A DNA stretch of 64,000 nt from Aminobacter sp039907765 (GCF_039907765.1 NZ_JARDJI010000005.1:186001-250000); one strand, 5' to 3'. Shown: positions 36,948-46,835, counted from the stretch's first letter. Notes: generated by a model from the letters alone, not told the origin. Numbers and translations are program-made.

Positions 36948-39401
36948 CTAGTAAAGTCCGCCGCCGCCCTCGCTGATGGCCTTGCTGGCCTGCGGCGACA
37001 ACGCCTCGCCCGAACCGTTGCTGCCATCCTCGCCCATGCCGATGACCCAGTAACTGTCGGCGGGCCCGGTACCGGGCTTGAACGCCTCGATGATCGTACC
37101 CTGCTGGCCCTCCTGGGCCTGCATGCCGGTCTTGCGGTCGATGGCAATGAGCTTCATGCCCTCGGGAACCACGAAGTCGACCTTCGGCGTTCCTTCGAGT
37201 GCGACCGACATGAAGTCCTTGAAGATCGGCGCAGCGATGCCGCCGCCGGTCGATCCCTTGCCGAGCGGCGTCGGCTTGTCGTAGCCCATGTAGAGGCCGA
37301 CCACGAGGTTGGGCGTGTAGCCAACGAACCAGGCGTCCTTTTCTTCGTTGGTCGTGCCGGTCTTGCCGGCCAGCGGACGGTCCAGTTCGCGCAGCGTCAT
37401 CGCCGTACCGCGCTGGACCACGCCTTCCATCATCGAGGTGATCTGGTAGGCGGTCATGGGGTCGAGCACCTGCTCGGAATTGTCGATCAGCTCCGGCTCG
37501 GGCTGGTTGGCCCATTCGGTGGCGACGCAGCCCTCGCAGCCGCGTTCGTCGTGCTTGTAGACGGTCTTGCCGTAGCGGTCCTGGATACGGTCGATCAGCG
37601 ACGGCTTGATCTGGCGCCCGCCGTTGGCCATCACCGAATAGGCCGAGACCATGCGCATCACCGTAGTCTCGCCCGATCCAAGCGACATCGCCAGCACCGG
37701 CAGCATCTTGTCGTAGACGCCGAAGCGTTCGGCATATTCGGCGACGGTCTGCATGCCGAGGTCGTTGGCCAGCCGCACCGTCATCAGGTTGCGCGACCGT
37801 TCGATGCCGGTGCGCAAGGTCGACGGGCCAGCCGCCTTGCCGTCATAGTTCTTCGGCGTCCAGCTCGTCGTACCCGTCTGGATGGTGATCGGCCCGTCCA
37901 TGATGACCGACGCCGGCGTGTAGCCGTTGTCGAGTGCCGCGGCATAGACGAACGGCTTGAAGGCCGATCCCGGCTGGCGCATGGCCTGTGTGGCGCGGTT
38001 GAATTCGGACTGCGAGTAGGAGAAGCCGCCGACCATCGCGAGCACGCGCCCGGTGTGCGGGTCCATCGCCACCAGCCCGCCGGAAACCTCCGGCGGCTGA
38101 CGCAGCGCGTAGCCGTCGCCCTTCTCGTTCTTCTCCACGAAGATCACGTCGCCCGGCTTGAGCACTTCGGCCGGAGAATTCGCCTTGAGGCGCTTGCCGT
38201 CGACGACGTAGCGCATGGCAAAGCTCATGTCTTCTTCCGACACCTTGCCCTGCTCGCGCTCCTTCACCAGCGCGCCCGACACATCCCGCTTGGGCTGCAG
38301 GCCGATGTCCAGGCCTGTGCCGGAACTGTCTAGCACCACGGCGAGGCGCCACTCGGGCACGTCGTCGAGGCCCTTCACCTCTCCGAGTGCGGTGCCCCAA
38401 TCGCCGGAAACGTCGATCTTGGTCACCGGCCCACGGTAGCCGCGCAGGCGATCGTACTTGAGCAGGCCGGTCTGCATCGCCTTGCGGGCGACGAGCTGCA
38501 GCTTGGGGTCGAGGGTGGTGCGCACCGACAGGCCACCCTCATACAGCGCGTCCTGGCCGTAGCGGGCGATCAGCTCGCGGCGAACTTCCTCGGTGAAATA
38601 CTCGCCGGCGAACAGATAGGTGCCGTTGCGGCGCGGCGTGACGCCCAGCGGCGTCGCCTTGGCCTTTTCGCCCTCCTCGCGCGACACGTAGCCGTTGGTT
38701 ACCATCTGGTCGATCACCCAGTTGCGGCGCTCGATGGCACGGTCGGTGTACTTGAACGGCTGATAGTTGGACGGACCCTTGGGCAGGGCAGCGAGATAGG
38801 CGGCCTCGGCGACGGTCAGCTCGTTGACCGACTTGTCGAAATAGGTCAACGCAGCGCCGGCGATGCCGTAGGCGCCCAGGCCGAAGAATATCTCGTTGAC
38901 ATAGAGCTCGAGGATCCGGTCCTTCGAATAGGCCTGCTCGATGCGGAACGCCAGGATCATCTCCTTGATCTTGCGCTCGTAGGTCTGGTCGGAGCTGAGC
39001 AGGAAGTTTTTGGCGACCTGCTGGGTGATCGTCGAGGCGCCCACCTGGCGGCGGCCGGAGCCGACGTTCTGGAAATTGGTGAAGACCGCCCGCATGAGGC
39101 CGGTCACGTCGATGCCGGGATGGTTGTAGAAATTCTTGTCCTCGGCGGAGAGGAAGGCTGCCTTGACCCGGTCGGGCACGGCCTGGATTGGCAGATAGAG
39201 CCGGCGCTCGCGGGCGAACTCGCCCATCAGCGCACCGTCGGAGGCGTGGATGCGGGTGGTCACCGGCGGCTCGTATTTGGCCAGGACCTCGTAGTCGGGC
39301 AGCTCCTTGGTGAGCTGGCCGATATAGATCGCCACGCCTGCCGCGACGATCAGCGCAAGCGCCGTGCCGATGCCGAAGAAATAGCCGATGAGACGAATCA
39401 T
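36948..39401 (-). CDS. mrcA: Penicillin-binding protein 1A (class A PBP)
   Basis: This bifunctional peptidoglycan synthase has 817 residues. One N-terminal membrane anchor spans residues 2-24. The GT51 transglycosylase domain carries the catalytic glutamate in EDKNFYNHPGID and the ERKIKEMILAFRIEQAYSKD to ELYVNEIFFG block. The transpeptidase domain has SAFKPF (serine nucleophile), SRN and KTGTTNEEKDAW. A predicted OB-like insertion between the domains is typical of PBP1A. It is transcribed after amiC on the same strand and has its own terminator. Confidence 0.96.
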   Translation of the reverse strand: MIRLIGYFFGIGTALALIVAAGVAIYIGQLTKELPDYEVLAKYEPPVTTRIHASDGALMGEFARERRLYLPIQAVPDRVKAAFLSAEDKNFYNHPGIDVTGLMRAVFTNFQNVGSGRRQVGASTITQQVAKNFLLSSDQTYERKIKEMILAFRIEQAYSKDRILELYVNEIFFGLGAYGIAGAALTYFDKSVNELTVAEAAYLAALPKGPSNYQPFKYTDRAIERRNWVIDQMVTNGYVSREEGEKAKATPLGVTPRRNGTYLFAGEYFTEEVRRELIARYGQDALYEGGLSVRTTLDPKLQLVARKAMQTGLLKYDRLRGYRGPVTKIDVSGDWGTALGEVKGLDDVPEWRLAVVLDSSGTGLDIGLQPKRDVSGALVKEREQGKVSEEDMSFAMRYVVDGKRLKANSPAEVLKPGDVIFVEKNEKGDGYALRQPPEVSGGLVAMDPHTGRVLAMVGGFSYSQSEFNRATQAMRQPGSAFKPFVYAAALDNGYTPASVIMDGPITIQTGTTSWTPKNYDGKAAGPSTLRTGIERSRNLMTVRLANDLGMQTVAEYAERFGVYDKMLPVLAMSLGSGETTVMRMVSAYSVMANGGRQIKPSLIDRIQDRYGKTVYKHDERGCEGCVATEWANQPEPELIDNSEQVLDPMTAYQITSMMEGVVQRGTAMTLRELDRPLAGKTGTTNEEKDAWFVGYTPNLVVGLYMGYDKPTPLGKGSTGGGIAAPIFKDFMSVALEGTPKVDFVVPEGMKLIAIDRKTGMQAQEGQQGTIIEAFKPGTGPADSYWVIGMGEDGSNGSGEALSPQASKAISEGGGGLY

Positions 39402-39617
39402 GCCCGCTCCAGTACAAGGTTCGGGGATTCCCTAAACCAACCCGCTGTTGCCGCAAGCTGCAGGAACCGTCCCGATCCGCAATCGGTCACCCTTGTCGCG
39501 CTGTTGTGGGCAAAATACGGCAACATTCCAAGTCAGGCAAAGATTTCGACGACAGCAACCTTACCGGGCATCGATAGTGGCGCTCCGGTAACGCGTAGTA
39601 TCAGCCGTCCGGCCAGA

Positions 39618-40877
39618 TCAGCCGCCCGCCGCCCGCCGGTCGGCAAAGAAGGCAGCAACCGCCTTGGAAATGCTCCCCGCGACCTTCTCGCGCCAGTCGG
39701 AGCTGCGCAGTTGCTCTTCGTCCTTGGCATTGGAAAGATAGCCGAGTTCGACCAGCACCGAGGGAACGTCGGGAGCCTTGAGCACGCGGAACCCGGCCGA
39801 TCGATGCGGATTGTTGATCATTCCGACCGTCGGCGAGAGTTCCGACACCAGAGACCGGGCGAAACGCATCGAAAACCCGTGAGTCTCGCGCCGTATCAGG
39901 TCTACCAGGATATCCGAGACTTCGGGGTTCTCGTCCGCCGCCGGGATGCCGGCGAGCTGGTCGGAGAGGTTCTCGCGGTCGGCAAGCGCCTGCGCCTCCG
40001 CATCCGACGCCTTGTCGGAGACCGTATATACGGTTGCGCCGCGCACGCCCTTCAATCTGATCGTGTCGGCGTGAATGGAGATGAAAAGGTCGGCTCCCTG
40101 CTGACGTGCGATGCGGACACGGTCGTCCAGCCGGAGGAATTCGTCGCCCTCGCGGGTCAAGCTCACCTTGTATGCCGGGTTAGCCTCCAGAACCGTCCTC
40201 AGCTCCTTGGCGAAGGCGAGCGTGATCGACTTCTCGACGGTGCCGTTCATACCTTCGGCGCCGCCGTCTATGCCGCCGTGGCCAGGATCGATGACGATGG
40301 TGAAGGGCTCGTTCTCCTGGCCTGCCGGCTTCTCGATGCGGCCGGCCTTCGCCGTGGTGGTGGTCGAGCCCGTGGTCGCGGACTGGACCGCGAGCGCGGC
40401 TTCGAACTCCCGTTCTGACGCAGCGGCGATATCCGCAACCATGCGGTAACCCTTGCCGTCCTCGTTGGCGAGCACGTCCACCCGCTCGACGTTGAAGGGC
40501 CCCTTGGACGTCACCACCAGCCGCGAGGTCCCCTCGCCTGACGGGCCGTAGCGTACAGCCCTCACCAGACCGCGCGGCATGAGATCCTTGGCATCAAGGC
40601 TGAGCGTCGCATCGGGCAGATCGACCACCAAGCGATGAGGCGCGCGCAGCAGGAACCACTTCGGCTCCGGCTCGCGATCGAAATTCATGACGATGCGCAT
40701 GCGCGTGGCATCGCCGGCCATCTTGTAGTCGAGCGCGCTGACCTGGTCGGCCGCACATGCCGGGCGGCATTCGATGCCGACAAAGACCAAGACGAATGTC
40801 AGGACGCCTAGAAAGGCGCGCAATGCACGCCAGCCGCCGGCCTGAAAGCTCTTGTCGGTCACTGCCGCAGTACCCAT
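39618..40877 (-). CDS. amiC: N-acetylmuramoyl-L-alanine amidase (AmiC type)
   Basis: This periplasmic zinc amidase cleaves septal peptidoglycan cross-bridges. An N-terminal hydrophobic segment (RAFLGVLTFVLVFVG) ending near PACAAD is the signal. An AMIN domain (VSALDYKMAGDATRMRIVMN, targets septal wall) follows, then the amidase_3 catalytic domain with zinc ligands in VIDPGHGGIDGGAEG and SIHADTIRL and a later glutamate (VLVELGYLSN). The start is uncertain: ATG 40877 gives 419 residues, and the frame is open to 40991 with no good ribosome site. It sits upstream of mrcA, 216 bp away. Confidence 0.92.
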   Translation of the reverse strand: MGTAAVTDKSFQAGGWRALRAFLGVLTFVLVFVGIECRPACAADQVSALDYKMAGDATRMRIVMNFDREPEPKWFLLRAPHRLVVDLPDATLSLDAKDLMPRGLVRAVRYGPSGEGTSRLVVTSKGPFNVERVDVLANEDGKGYRMVADIAAASEREFEAALAVQSATTGSTTTTAKAGRIEKPAGQENEPFTIVIDPGHGGIDGGAEGMNGTVEKSITLAFAKELRTVLEANPAYKVSLTREGDEFLRLDDRVRIARQQGADLFISIHADTIRLKGVRGATVYTVSDKASDAEAQALADRENLSDQLAGIPAADENPEVSDILVDLIRRETHGFSMRFARSLVSELSPTVGMINNPHRSAGFRVLKAPDVPSVLVELGYLSNAKDEEQLRSSDWREKVAGSISKAVAAFFADRRAAGG

Positions 40878-41498
40878 CTGTTTGTTGCCGCTCACGGCGC
40901 CGCGGCCGATTTGCTGCGCCCCTTCGATTAACGACTGGTAACCAGAGAAGGTTAACCAAGCCTTTTTTTCGGATACGCCACCAGGTTGCAATTTCGGCTT
41001 TTGCCGGCGTCGGAAATCGGGGTTGCCATCATCCCCGCCAAATCATAAAAGCGACGTTGGATCACTGCAATCCAGGGCCCGCGCCCCAGCGTCTTCCGCC
41101 TGGGAACCCCGCGACGAGCGATGGCCCTGCTGGCAACAGAGATAAGATCTCGGTGATCGCGTCGAATTTCGCAGCCACAGGCCCGTGGCGGGGCCGCAGC
41201 TGCGTGAGGAAAACGGCCGGACACTCCACTCCGCGCCGGCTCTGTAAGAGCAAAGTAGCTGGTCCGGTTTTCCGGGCTTAGGTTGAAAACAAGGTTCCGC
41301 GAGGTCACGCATTGGCCACAGGCGAAATCATGAGGTCCGCAAGGAACCGCGCCATTCCGGCAGCGGGCGGCACCGCCATGGCGCTTGGGCTGCGGCCGGC
41401 GGACGCAAAATTATCCGGCACCACTGTGTCAGCAAACTCACGGCGGCGGGCACTTTCCCGCAGGCCGCGGCTGACAGTTGCCGGCAGGAAACCAGATA
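40878..41498. other. Divergent region between amiC and rne
   Basis: About 500-620 bases (depending on the true amiC start) without a credible gene. It must hold the amiC promoter on the minus strand and the rne promoter and 5' leader on the plus strand. A GTTTTC/GAAAAC inverted repeat flanks a 12-base spacer at about 41263-41286. RNase E autoregulates through its leader in E. coli, and a long leader here would fit, but I found no matching structure. Confidence 0.45.
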
Positions 41499-44300
41499 AT
41501 GCCCAACAAGATGCTGATAGACGCCTCCCACCCGGAGGAAACACGGGTTGTCGTAGTTCGCGGTAACCGCATTGAAGAATTTGATTTCGAATCGCAGGAT
41601 AAGAAGCAGCTCAAAGGAAACATCTACCTCGCCCGCGTGACGCGGGTCGAACCGTCGCTCCAGGCTGCCTTCGTCGAATATGGCGGGAACCGTCACGGCT
41701 TCCTCGCATTCAGCGAAATTCATCCCGACTACTACCAGATCCCCGTCGCCGACCGGCAGGCGCTGCTGCGCGCCGAGGCTGAAGAGGCCGAAGACGAGGA
41801 CGAGGATGAGGAAGGCGGCGAGGAACGGCAGGACCGGAACCGTGGCCGCCGCCGGCGTCGGGGCGGAAAAAACCGTGGACGAAGCGGCGACGAGCACAAG
41901 TCCGAAGCCGCAAGCGACGACGAAAACGCCGCCGCCAGCGAGGACGGCGAATCAGCGGCCGCCGAGGATGCAACCGAGGCGCGCAATGACGAAGAACGCG
42001 AGGCCGAACAGCCTGACGAAGCATCGGATGACGAGGCCGACGCGCAGGAGACCGGCTCCATCGCGGCTGCGATAGAAGCCGACGTCATTTCCGAACGGGC
42101 GCCCGAGCCGGCAACCACCGAAAACGAGAACGGCGGCAGCGTCGAGGAGGTCCATTCCGGCCACCACGACGACCACGAGATCGAGTCGGTCGGCGCCGAG
42201 GACGCCATCGAGGAAGCCCGCGACCGCCGCAAGCCGGTGCGCCGCCACTACAAGATCCAGGAAGTCATCAAGCGCCGCCAGATCCTGCTGGTGCAGGTGG
42301 TCAAGGAAGAGCGCGGCAACAAGGGCGCCGCTCTGACGACCTACCTGTCGCTTGCCGGACGCTATTCGGTGCTCATGCCGAACACCGCCCGCGGCGGCGG
42401 CATCTCGCGCAAGATCACCAACGCGCAGGACCGCAAGCGCCTCAAGGAGGTCGTCGCCGACCTCGAGGTGCCGAAGGGCATGGGCGTCATCCTGCGCACG
42501 GCCGGCGAAAGCCGCACCAAGGCCGAGATCAAGCGCGACTACGAATACCTGATGCGCCTGTGGGAAAACGTGCGGTCGCTGACGCTGCAGTCGACCGCGC
42601 CCGCCCTCGTCTACGAGGAAGGCAGCCTCATCAAGCGTTCGGTGCGCGATCTCTACAACAAGGAGATCGACGAGATCCTCGTCGCCGGCGAAGACGGCTA
42701 CCGCGAAGCCAAGGACTTCATGCGCATGCTCATGCCGAGCCATGCCAAGGCGGTCCAGCCCTATCGCGACAACACCCCGATCTTTGCCCGCAACGGCATC
42801 GAGGCGCAGCTCGACAAGATGCTGCAGCCGCAGGTGACGCTCAAGTCGGGCGGCTACATCATCATCAACCAGACCGAAGCCCTGGTTTCCATCGACGTCA
42901 ACTCCGGGCGCTCGACCAAGGAACATTCGATCGAGGATACGGCGCTCCAGACCAATCTCGAGGCGGCCGAGGAGGTCGCGCGCCAGCTCAGGCTGCGCGA
43001 CCTTGCCGGCCTGATCGTCATCGACTTCATCGACATGGAGGAGAACCGCAACAACCGTGCGGTCGAGAAGAAGCTCAAGGATTGCCTGAAGAACGACCGC
43101 GCACGCATCCAGGTCGGCCGGATCTCGCACTTCGGCCTTATGGAGATGTCGCGTCAGCGCATCCGCGCCAGCGTCCTCGAATCGACCATGAAGCCATGCC
43201 CGACCTGCGGCGGCACCGGTCACGTGCGCTCGGATTCGTCCGTGGCGCTGCTCGTGGTCCGCGCGATCGAGGAGTTCCTGCTCAAGGACTCGCGCAATCA
43301 CATCACCGTCAAGACCCCGTTCGCGACCGCGCTCTATGTGCTGAACCACAAGCGGGCGACGCTGGTCGAACTCGAGCAACGCTTCGGCCTGACCATCACG
43401 ATCGAGGCGGACGACACGATCGGCGCGCAGCACTACGCCATCTTCCGCGGCGCGATCGCCGAAAAGCCGGCGGCTCCCGCCGTGGCGGTCCAGGCGCCGG
43501 CCTATGCCGAGCCGGAGGAGATCGAGGACGAGATCCCGGTCGAGGAAGAAGAGGTCGCCGAGGCCGAAGCGCAGCCATCGCGCCAGCAGCCCGCTTCGGG
43601 CGATGGCGAGGACAAGCGCGACCGCAAGCGCCGCAAGCGTCGCCGCCGTCGTGGCGGACGCGACCGGGAACACCCGGCAGCCGCGGAAGATGCGATGTCC
43701 GTCGACGAGAGTGCGGAGTTTGCCGCTGAGGCAACCGAGGAGACCGATGACGAGACCGACGCGGCAGTCCTGGCGGAAGCTCCGGACACTGCCGAGGACG
43801 CGGCCGCCAAGAAGCGCCGGCGCGGCAAGCGCGGCGGCAAGCGCAACCGCAAGGACGGCGAACAGCCGGCCGAGGGCGACGCAGACGTCGTAGCGGAAGA
43901 TGCCGAAACGCCTGCCGCGGACGCCGCGGCGGAACCAGCAGCCGAGGTCTCGGCCGAACCTGCGCCTCAGGAACCCGCGGCGGAGCCGATGGCGGAGGCC
44001 AAGCCGAAGCGGGCGCGCCGCACGACCAAGGCCAAGAAGGCCGAAGACGATGCCGCGGAGGTCGCTTCCGCGCCCGAGCCAGCGCCGAAGGCTGAAGAAG
44101 CCGATGCCGTGGCCGAGAAGAAGCCGGCAAAGCCCCGCGCGCCTCGGCGCAAGGCCGCATCGACCGCCGAAGCGGCTGCGGTTGTTGCGGAGCCGGCAGC
44201 TGCTCCGGCCGCCCCCGTGGTGACCTCTCTGGGCGAGGCTGAATCCGGCGAAGCCAAGCCCAAGAAGGCCGGGTGGTGGCAGCGCAAGGGCTTCCTCTAA
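41499..44300 (+). CDS. rne: Ribonuclease E/G
   Basis: This endoribonuclease leads mRNA decay and rRNA/tRNA processing and scaffolds the degradosome. It has 933 residues from ATG 41499. The S1 domain (GNIYLARVTRVEPSLQAAFV) is interrupted at about residues 87-238 by an acidic/basic low-complexity insert before resuming at KRRQILLVQVVKEERG. The 5'-sensor and DNase I-like catalytic regions follow (VSIDVNSGRST, LAGLIVIDFIDME, with the catalytic Asp). The zinc-link CPTCGGTG allows tetramerisation. The C-terminal 280 residues are a disordered Ala/Glu/Arg-rich scaffold ending GWWQRKGFL. Confidence 0.95.
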   Translation: MPNKMLIDASHPEETRVVVVRGNRIEEFDFESQDKKQLKGNIYLARVTRVEPSLQAAFVEYGGNRHGFLAFSEIHPDYYQIPVADRQALLRAEAEEAEDEDEDEEGGEERQDRNRGRRRRRGGKNRGRSGDEHKSEAASDDENAAASEDGESAAAEDATEARNDEEREAEQPDEASDDEADAQETGSIAAAIEADVISERAPEPATTENENGGSVEEVHSGHHDDHEIESVGAEDAIEEARDRRKPVRRHYKIQEVIKRRQILLVQVVKEERGNKGAALTTYLSLAGRYSVLMPNTARGGGISRKITNAQDRKRLKEVVADLEVPKGMGVILRTAGESRTKAEIKRDYEYLMRLWENVRSLTLQSTAPALVYEEGSLIKRSVRDLYNKEIDEILVAGEDGYREAKDFMRMLMPSHAKAVQPYRDNTPIFARNGIEAQLDKMLQPQVTLKSGGYIIINQTEALVSIDVNSGRSTKEHSIEDTALQTNLEAAEEVARQLRLRDLAGLIVIDFIDMEENRNNRAVEKKLKDCLKNDRARIQVGRISHFGLMEMSRQRIRASVLESTMKPCPTCGGTGHVRSDSSVALLVVRAIEEFLLKDSRNHITVKTPFATALYVLNHKRATLVELEQRFGLTITIEADDTIGAQHYAIFRGAIAEKPAAPAVAVQAPAYAEPEEIEDEIPVEEEEVAEAEAQPSRQQPASGDGEDKRDRKRRKRRRRRGGRDREHPAAAEDAMSVDESAEFAAEATEETDDETDAAVLAEAPDTAEDAAAKKRRRGKRGGKRNRKDGEQPAEGDADVVAEDAETPAADAAAEPAAEVSAEPAPQEPAAEPMAEAKPKRARRTTKAKKAEDDAAEVASAPEPAPKAEEADAVAEKKPAKPRAPRRKAASTAEAAAVVAEPAAAPAAPVVTSLGEAESGEAKPKKAGWWQRKGFL

Positions 44301-44317
44301 ATCGCTAATATAGCAGG

Positions 44318-44356
44318 AGCCGACCCGCAGATTGCGGGTCGGCTTCATTGTAATTT
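44318..44356 (+). terminator. Rho-independent terminator of rne
   Basis: A 12-bp perfect stem AGCCGACCCGCA/TGCGGGTCGGCT with a 3-base loop, followed by a T-rich stretch ending TAATTTT. It lies 18 bp beyond the stop codon. Confidence 0.85.
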
Positions 44357-44457
44357 TAGAATATTTTGCTTGCAGACCTGCGTGCTTTCGACCGATATAC
44401 GAGGCACTGGATAGATAGACTCATATATTGCGTTGATACTGCCCGAGGTGCTTGCCG

Positions 44458-44892
44458 ATGACGACTGACAATAAGATCGACTTTCTCGGACTGACCGCTC
44501 ATATCGTCAGCGCCTACGTGGAGAACAACAAGGTTCCGGCATCGGGGCTGCCGGACCTGATCGCCAGCGTGAACAGCTCGATCCAGTCGCTGGGCAATCC
44601 GGCTGAAGAGCCGATCGAGGCGCCCCAGCCTGCCGTCAATCCCAAGCGGTCGATCCATCCGGATTACATCATCTGCCTGGAAGACGGAAAGAAGTTCAAG
44701 TCGCTGAAGCGCCACCTCTCGGTCCACTTCGGCCTTACGCCTGAAGAATACCGCGCGAAGTGGGGCCTGCCCGCGGACTATCCGATGGTCGCCCCGAACT
44801 ATGCCGCCGCTCGTTCCGAACTCGCCCGCACGCTGGGCTTGGGCAGGAAGCAGGCCGCTCCCGTCAAGCGCGGTCGCGCCAAGAAGGCGTGA
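44458..44892 (+). CDS. mucR: MucR/Ros-family zinc-finger transcriptional regulator
   Basis: MucR proteins silence AT-rich promoters and control exopolysaccharide, motility and virulence genes in rhizobia and Brucella. From ATG 44458, with GAGGTG 8 bases upstream, it has 144 residues. The N-terminal oligomerisation region (IDFLGLTAHIVSAYVENN) is followed by the prokaryotic zinc finger. Its ligand set reads Cys73, Asp76, His86 and His90 (CLED...HLSVH), with Asp in place of the second Cys. EEYRAKWGLPADYPMVAPNY is the family signature. The AT-rich upstream region could be its own target. Confidence 0.94.
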   Translation: MTTDNKIDFLGLTAHIVSAYVENNKVPASGLPDLIASVNSSIQSLGNPAEEPIEAPQPAVNPKRSIHPDYIICLEDGKKFKSLKRHLSVHFGLTPEEYRAKWGLPADYPMVAPNYAAARSELARTLGLGRKQAAPVKRGRAKKA

Positions 44893-44933
44893 TCCCGACG
44901 CTACTGCCCCAAAGCAGCAACTCGGGGCCGCAA

Positions 44934-45224
44934 CTACCGAGCGGCCACGACGTCAGCCGAATAGCGCAATTCCCGCATCGGACGCACGCGTAACGTCGTC
45001 TGGTCGTAGACCGGGTGTGCCTTGTAGGCTGCCAGGGCCTCGAGGTCGGCAAACTCCGCATAGACGACGATGTCGATCTCGTCGGACAGCGGATCGACCT
45101 TGGTGTTGACTGTGACCTCGAAGCAGGTCGAGTGCGGGATCTTGCCAAGCGCCGACAATTCCTCGCGGATCGTCTCGACATCCTCTTGGCGCCGCGCGCT
45201 GAAGAACACGATGTGCCGGATCAA
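44934..45224 (-). CDS. Dabb-domain (stress-responsive alpha/beta barrel) protein
   Basis: A 96-residue protein starting MIRHIVFFSARRQEDVETI with the Dabb pattern: a first beta strand with the MI[RK]HIV start, two helices, and EIDIVVYAEFADLEALAAYKAH with the conserved H in the AYxxHP motif (YKAHPVY). Such proteins form dimeric ferredoxin-like barrels; their reaction is usually unknown. It is convergent with mucR and lies upstream of cfa on the opposite strand. Confidence 0.82.
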   Translation of the reverse strand: MIRHIVFFSARRQEDVETIREELSALGKIPHSTCFEVTVNTKVDPLSDEIDIVVYAEFADLEALAAYKAHPVYDQTTLRVRPMRELRYSADVVAAR

Positions 45225-45578
45225 GGCGCGATTCCTTCTGTTCGTTGTGCTGGCGCCTTTTGGGTCTGCTTTTTGTCCGCGTCAATCCGGCAAAGAGCCA
45301 CGGGCACAAGCCGGCCGATCCATGAACCAGGCGCTTGGTCGTCCAGACGACTGCCCGACGTGTCCCTGGCATACCTGAGTACCGCAAGATGACACTTGCG
45401 ATTCACGGCATTGCCGACGAAAGTTGCGTGGAAATTCGATTTCGGTGCCAATTCCCGGCTGCATCGGCAAGTCAACCGCGGGGCCGCCAGCAGATTCCGA
45501 GTGTTGCGCGGCGCGCGCGGGGTGTGCGGGCTTGCTGCCTTCCGCAACGGTCGGGCAAACGATTTGGGACGGAGCGAT
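45225..45578. other. Divergent region between Dabb gene and cfa
   Basis: 354 bases with no supportable gene. It should contain promoters for both flanking genes. Reading frames open here lack ribosome sites and recognisable sequence. I looked for a SAM-type riboswitch because cfa uses SAM and saw none. Confidence 0.4.
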
Positions 45579-46835
45579 ATGGCCGAACCGAAATCAGACA
45601 AGGACAGTCGCAACGGCGAGATCGCCCTCCACGAGGGTAATCTGGCGGATTTCGCCAAGGGCCTGCCGGCCCGTGCGCGGCTGGCGCTGTCAGCGGCGCT
45701 GCAACTGCCCAAGGGCTCGCTCACGGTGAAGATCCCGGACGGCCGCAGCGTCCTCGTCGGCGGCAAGGCGCCGGGGCCCGCGGCGGAAATCGTGCTGCAC
45801 AACTGGAACCTGCCCGGCCGCGCCTTCAGCGGCGGCACCATCGGACTGGCGGAATCTTATATCGACGGCGATTGGGAAAGCCCGGACGTGACGACCTTCC
45901 TCGAGCTGTTCGTGGTCAACACCGAGATCGGCGAAAAGGTTGCAGGCAGCGCGAACTGGCTCTTGAATGCCGTCCAGCGCGTCCGCCATTGGCTGCACGA
46001 CAACACCCGCACCGGCTCGAAGCGCAACATTTCCGCGCACTACGACCTCGGCAACGGATTCTACAGCGAGTGGCTCGACCCAAGCATGACCTATTCGTCC
46101 GGCCTCTATGCGACCGGCGCGAACGACCTCGCCGGCGCACAGGCGGAAAAATACCGTGCCCTGGCGCGCGATGCGGGCATCGGCCCCGGCGACCATGTCC
46201 TCGAGATCGGTTGCGGCTGGGGCGGCTTTGCCGAATTCGCGGCGCGGGAGATCGGCTGCAAGGTCACGGGGCTCACCATCAGCCGCGAGCAGTTCGATTT
46301 CGCGCAGAAGCGCATCCAGGACGCAGGTCTCACCGACAGGGTCGAATTGAAGCTGCAGGACTATCGCGACGAGACCGGCAGCTACGATCGCATCGCGTCG
46401 ATCGAGATGTTCGAGGCAGTGGGCGAAAAACACTGGCCAACCTTCTTCGCCAAGATGAAGCAGTGCCTGCGCCCGGGCGGCACGGCCGGCCTGCAGATCA
46501 TCACCATCAACGAAGCCGCCTACCCGCTCTATCGCAAGCGGCCCGACTTCATTCAGCGCTACGTATTCCCGGGCGGCATGCTGCCCACGCCGGAACTGCT
46601 GAAGTCGCTCGGCGCCGATCATGGGCTCGATTACCTGCGCGAGCGCGTCTTTCCGCAGGACTACGCGCGTACGCTTGCGGAATGGCGGACCCGGTTCTGG
46701 TCGTCCTGGGAGCGCATCGTGCCGCTCGGCTTCGACGAACGCTTCAAGAAGCTCTGGGAGTTCTATCTCCACTATTGTGAGGCGGGGTTCCGGGCCGAAT
46801 ACATCGACGTGAGACAGGTCGTCTACAAGGCCTAA
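45579..46835 (+). CDS. cfa: Cyclopropane-fatty-acyl-phospholipid synthase
   Basis: This enzyme transfers a methylene from SAM to unsaturated acyl chains of membrane phospholipids, an adaptation to acid and stationary phase. From ATG 45579 (GGAGCG upstream) it has 418 residues. The N-terminal lipid-binding region includes GLAESYIDGDWESPDVT. The Rossmann methyltransferase domain has VLEIGCGWGGFAEFA for SAM, the family block NISAHYDLGNGFYSEWLDPS, and MFEAVGEKHWPTFF with the active-site glutamate. The last cysteine-containing segment (LHYCEAGFRA) is intact. Confidence 0.95.
   Translation: MAEPKSDKDSRNGEIALHEGNLADFAKGLPARARLALSAALQLPKGSLTVKIPDGRSVLVGGKAPGPAAEIVLHNWNLPGRAFSGGTIGLAESYIDGDWESPDVTTFLELFVVNTEIGEKVAGSANWLLNAVQRVRHWLHDNTRTGSKRNISAHYDLGNGFYSEWLDPSMTYSSGLYATGANDLAGAQAEKYRALARDAGIGPGDHVLEIGCGWGGFAEFAAREIGCKVTGLTISREQFDFAQKRIQDAGLTDRVELKLQDYRDETGSYDRIASIEMFEAVGEKHWPTFFAKMKQCLRPGGTAGLQIITINEAAYPLYRKRPDFIQRYVFPGGMLPTPELLKSLGADHGLDYLRERVFPQDYARTLAEWRTRFWSSWERIVPLGFDERFKKLWEFYLHYCEAGFRAEYIDVRQVVYKA

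Noticed and set aside
45225..45578. Possible SAM-responsive riboswitch before cfa
   Set aside because: No SAM-II or SAM/SAH-like paired core was recognisable, and the ribosome site is not sequestered by an obvious stem.
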